From the NCBI GenBank assembly GCA_002413665.1, contig DHXK01000211.1:1-6779 (forward strand): DNA of 6,779 nt, read 5' to 3'. The notes under the pieces were generated by a model that did not search any database, was not told the DNA's origin, and saw only the letters and a list, made by a program, of their open reading frames with translations. This DNA is from Legionellales bacterium UBA5158 (GTDB lineage Bacteria; Pseudomonadota; Gammaproteobacteria; DSM-16500). This document shows positions 4,500 to 6,779 of the stretch, piece after piece. Made by a program: the position numbers and the translations under genes. Within the stretch, counting starts at the first letter, position 1; every line of letters begins with the position of its first letter.

Positions 4500-4970
4500 G
4501 TGGCAGTCGTTACAGAAAAATATAACAGTACAACGCTTGATCTTTTAGATCAAATTTTTATAAACAGTGGAGGCATGGCAGAAAATAAAAGTAAATACCA
4601 GGATACAACAAGCGACCTGCTTTACTCAATATTATTACAGCTTGGCGGTTCAGATGCAGATATTGACGAAAAGAAATTTGGCAGCACAACAAATAATTTA
4701 TTGTATGCCATTTTAAAAGTTTTGGGCGGCGATCTTGCAGATACTGCAGGTGTGCAAAACAACAGTACCAATGATCTGTTATTTGCAATTTTATTACAGC
4801 TTGGTGGAACGATTGATGATGTTGAAAATATTTATAAAAGTACTACCGACGACCTTTTGTATGCCTGGTTGAAAAAAGCAGGTGGCCCAGTACCCGGAAA
4901 TAATTTTTTAGTTAATTATGACGATGATTTTTTAGTTAACGCAGACAATGACAAATTTTATACAGCATGA
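4500..4970 (+). CDS. Five-repeat helical protein, probable spike adaptor
   Basis: The 156-residue product holds five copies of a 25-27 residue unit with consensus [YF]xxTTxDLLYxILxxLGG. Its GG pairs fall at 24-25, 49-50, 76-77, 102-103 and 128-129. Each unit looks like one amphipathic helix capped by a GG turn and a polar/acidic loop. A C-terminal section repeats an octapeptide, NNFLVNYD / DDFLVNAD, then NDKFYTA (134-156). The GTG start at 4500 is chosen because the next in-frame ATG (codon 26) would delete the first repeat, and because the leader AAAAAATAAAAAT abuts it. No signal, membrane helix or catalytic motif is seen. Its stop overlaps the tailspike start (ATGA). The spike lacks an obvious particle-binding head, so this protein may supply the link; that role is inference and I know no named family for it. 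Confidence 0.75.
   Translation: MAVVTEKYNSTTLDLLDQIFINSGGMAENKSKYQDTTSDLLYSILLQLGGSDADIDEKKFGSTTNNLLYAILKVLGGDLADTAGVQNNSTNDLLFAILLQLGGTIDDVENIYKSTTDDLLYAWLKKAGGPVPGNNFLVNYDDDFLVNADNDKFYTA
4521..4886 (+). repeat. Five tandem coding repeats (about 78 bases each)
   Basis: Repeat cores TTLDLLDQI, TTSDLLYSI, TTNNLLYAI, STNDLLFAI and TTDDLLYAW recur every 25-27 residues. Units 2 and 4 also share DNA (TTATTACAGCTTGG at 4632-4645 and 4791-4804), hinting that a two-unit block was once duplicated. Unit 1 is the most diverged. Confidence 0.8.
4899..4946 (+). repeat. Tandem octapeptide repeat at the end of the adaptor
   Basis: The DNA ATTTTTTAGTTAA occurs at 4903-4915 and 4927-4939, exactly 24 bases apart, encoding NNFLVNYD then DDFLVNAD. 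A degenerate third unit (NDKFYTA) closes the protein just before the spike gene. The pattern could form short beta strands for a trimeric contact. Confidence 0.65.
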
Positions 4971-6779
4971 GTAATACAAAAATAAGCTTAGTAGATGTAA
5001 AAAAATTCGGTGCCGTTGGTGACGATGCAACGGACGACTACGCAGCGTTCCAGGCAGCGTCGGATTATGTTATTGCAAATAAAATTGCAACACTTTTTAT
5101 TCCCGCCGGAAAATATTTTTTAAGCAAAGGGATTTCTTTTGATAAGCCCAATGGCGGAAGTACAGATTATAATTTTATAATGCTGACAATACAGGGCGAT
5201 AGCAATAGCTACGACCCTGCGATCGGCGGTGGTACACAGATACGCACGAACAATGCCAGCGACTTTATTTTTGGCATACAGTACGGAAAAGGATGCACAA
5301 TAAAAAATATAAATTTCGTAGGTATGAATTCTGGCTTGCAAAACTTTCACCTGTACGAAATTGCAAACCCTGCAACAAATTGGACTACCAACGGCACAAG
5401 GGATAACATACATTCACCCCATTGCGCAATATCTTTCGACCCTTACGGGAGCGCAGCCATAGCAGGCGGCGATCAATACCCGACACGCGGCGCAAAATAT
5501 TTTGCAGTCGGCGGCGGCAACACTGATTTTAAAGTTGAAAACTGTGTATTTAATTATTTTAATTGTGCTATAGCCGTAAGTACGTCAGGCACAACACAAA
5601 GCGGCGAAGGCATGATAGTTGAAAGATGTTATTTCAACTGCAATACCGACTGCATAGGCTTTGGGAACTCGCAAACACGCAACAACATTGCACGTGATAA
5701 TTTCATGTGGGTAAATAACAGAACGTTTTTTAGCGGGCAATACGGACAGGGTATTGTAGCACCTATAGAAATAGACGGGCTAAACATTGCAGGCGGCGCT
5801 TATGAAGTTTATAGAATTAACGCATGGCGGCAAGACATATACGCACAACGTATTTACGCCGAATTGCTTTACATGATAGGCGGAAATTATGGAGCTGTAA
5901 ATTCTAATTTCTTTTTTACAAATTGTTTTTTAGATTTTTTAAATGGCATAGATAATGGCGTGGCAATAAAGAAACCTTTGACAATGCTCAACTGCTCCAC
6001 CGCAGTATTCAACGGCGGCAGGCTTGGGTACTATGTTGCACCACACCACAGTCTACGGGTGCAGGTACAAGGCGGCGCAAACGGTACGCCTGTATTACTG
6101 AACGGAACTCAACTGGATCAGATCGCAATGCAGACAGCTACGACATATATGTGTGTGAATATTCCCAACCAAAATAACATTGTAACCGATGATTATAAAA
6201 CCATCAAATATTTACATGCTGATAACAATAACGGCTATGTGCCTATATTTTCGACTAACGAAGACTTGAACGTCCAGGTAAGTAGCGCACCAATATTAAC
6301 ACGCAAATTAAATTCAAAACAGGCTTTACCCTACGGAGCCATAGGTACGCTTTTACACATTGACTTAGCGGCTAATATTACTTATTTTGACACCAATGAT
6401 GCTGGGTATCTTGCAAAAATTGCTGTAGGAGATTATGTTTCGGTTTATGACGCTGCTTTAAATGATGATTTTGGAAATAACGGGGTAGGGTTTGGAATAG
6501 GCGGCATCTCTTCTATAGTCAATAACGCAGGGCTCTACAGGGTTACGGTTGATGGAATTATGAACGGTATAATTGACGACGGAATAAAAAACTATTCTGT
6601 TTATAATAGTAGTGTAAGATATTTAAAAGCATCACATTACGGGGTTGTGGCTCTTGGCTCAAATATTATTACGGGGGTTGTTTGCGAGGGAGGAAATGCT
6701 GCAATTCACCAAATCGGCGTGAATGATTTTATTTTTCATCCGGCATTCCCCAACTATACACGTATTACAGCAATCGGGG
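4967..6779 (+). CDS. Pectate-lyase-like beta-helix tailspike (3' end outside the window)
   Basis: The frame opens with ATG 4967-4969, overlapping the previous stop as ATGA, and stays open for 604 codons to the window edge. Residues 9-52 match the start of the pectate lyase superfamily (Pectate_lyase_3): VKKFGAVGDDATDDYAAFQAA, then LFIPAGKYFL. Rungs of a right-handed parallel beta-helix follow (GIQYGKGCTIKNINFVG; FKVENCVFNYFNCAIAV; MIVERCYFNCNTDCIGF). Around residues 450-535 the rung pattern gives way to a Gly/Asp-rich beta segment before rungs resume (SVRYLKASHYGVVALGSN). Such proteins trimerise and bind or depolymerise surface polysaccharide as phage spikes. There is no signal peptide and almost no N-terminal head domain, which suits attachment through the preceding repeat protein. 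Enzymatic residues cannot be assigned by eye. Host-range determinant by inference. Confidence 0.85.
   Translation, partial: MSNTKISLVDVKKFGAVGDDATDDYAAFQAASDYVIANKIATLFIPAGKYFLSKGISFDKPNGGSTDYNFIMLTIQGDSNSYDPAIGGGTQIRTNNASDFIFGIQYGKGCTIKNINFVGMNSGLQNFHLYEIANPATNWTTNGTRDNIHSPHCAISFDPYGSAAIAGGDQYPTRGAKYFAVGGGNTDFKVENCVFNYFNCAIAVSTSGTTQSGEGMIVERCYFNCNTDCIGFGNSQTRNNIARDNFMWVNNRTFFSGQYGQGIVAPIEIDGLNIAGGAYEVYRINAWRQDIYAQRIYAELLYMIGGNYGAVNSNFFFTNCFLDFLNGIDNGVAIKKPLTMLNCSTAVFNGGRLGYYVAPHHSLRVQVQGGANGTPVLLNGTQLDQIAMQTATTYMCVNIPNQNNIVTDDYKTIKYLHADNNNGYVPIFSTNEDLNVQVSSAPILTRKLNSKQALPYGAIGTLLHIDLAANITYFDTNDAGYLAKIAVGDYVSVYDAALNDDFGNNGVGFGIGGISSIVNNAGLYRVTVDGIMNGIIDDGIKNYSVYNSSVRYLKASHYGVVALGSNIITGVVCEGGNAAIHQIGVNDFIFHPAFPNYTRITAIG

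Noticed and set aside
4498..4548. ATG at 4498 as start of a separate small gene
   Set aside because: It is in a different frame, reaches a stop after 16 codons, and overlaps the repeat protein whose first repeat begins right there.
5120..5413. 97-residue antisense frame inside the spike gene
   Set aside because: The sense frame is open across more than 1800 bases with beta-helix rungs; the antisense product has no motif.

Overview
The window is AT-rich and is read entirely on the + strand. It is one tightly packed run of small genes, with stop/start overlaps or gaps of only a few bases and a longest intergenic gap of 54 bases (2345-2398). Several starts follow a T/A-rich leader with no Shine-Dalgarno sequence (for example AATAATTTTTATG and AAATAAAAATTATG). 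This is characteristic of Bacteroidota, so the likely source is a virus, prophage or phage-like element of a Bacteroidota host. No rRNA, tRNA, CRISPR array, insertion sequence, integrase or terminator is visible.

Layout. 1-69: 3' end of an unknown gene. 76-483: predicted lipoprotein. 492-809: unknown small protein. 816-1310: HExxH putative metallopeptidase. 1304-1849 and 1859-2344: two proteins with a single C-terminal membrane helix, one basic and glycine-rich, the other with DGTI repeats and a lysine tail. 2399-2860, 2860-2979, 2976-3371 and 3381-3671: four proteins with an N-terminal membrane helix, including a 39-residue microprotein and a membrane-anchored peptidoglycan-binding protein. 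3686-3862: a 58-residue protein with a C-terminal membrane helix. 3868-4488: lytic transglycosylase. 4500-4970: five-repeat protein. 4967 to the window end: pectate-lyase-like right-handed beta-helix tailspike, open at the 3' edge.

Interpretation (inference). A run of seven small single-helix membrane proteins beside a peptidoglycan-binding protein, a lytic transglycosylase and a receptor/depolymerase spike resembles the structural and entry region of membrane-containing bacteriophages such as PRD1, PM2 or FLiP. Those encode many tiny virion membrane proteins plus an internal transglycosylase. It does not look like a tailed-phage morphogenesis module: no tape measure, sheath, baseplate or portal gene is seen. 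No capsid protein or packaging ATPase lies in the window, so this assignment is a hypothesis that depends on the flanks. In the proposed scheme the spike binds or cuts surface glycan, the repeat protein links it to the particle, the transglycosylase and peptidoglycan-binding protein open the wall locally, and the membrane proteins form the internal membrane or delivery channel. A motif, NNPFAAGF, shared by a membrane protein (3381-3671) and the transglycosylase (3868-4488) suggests that both dock on the same partner.
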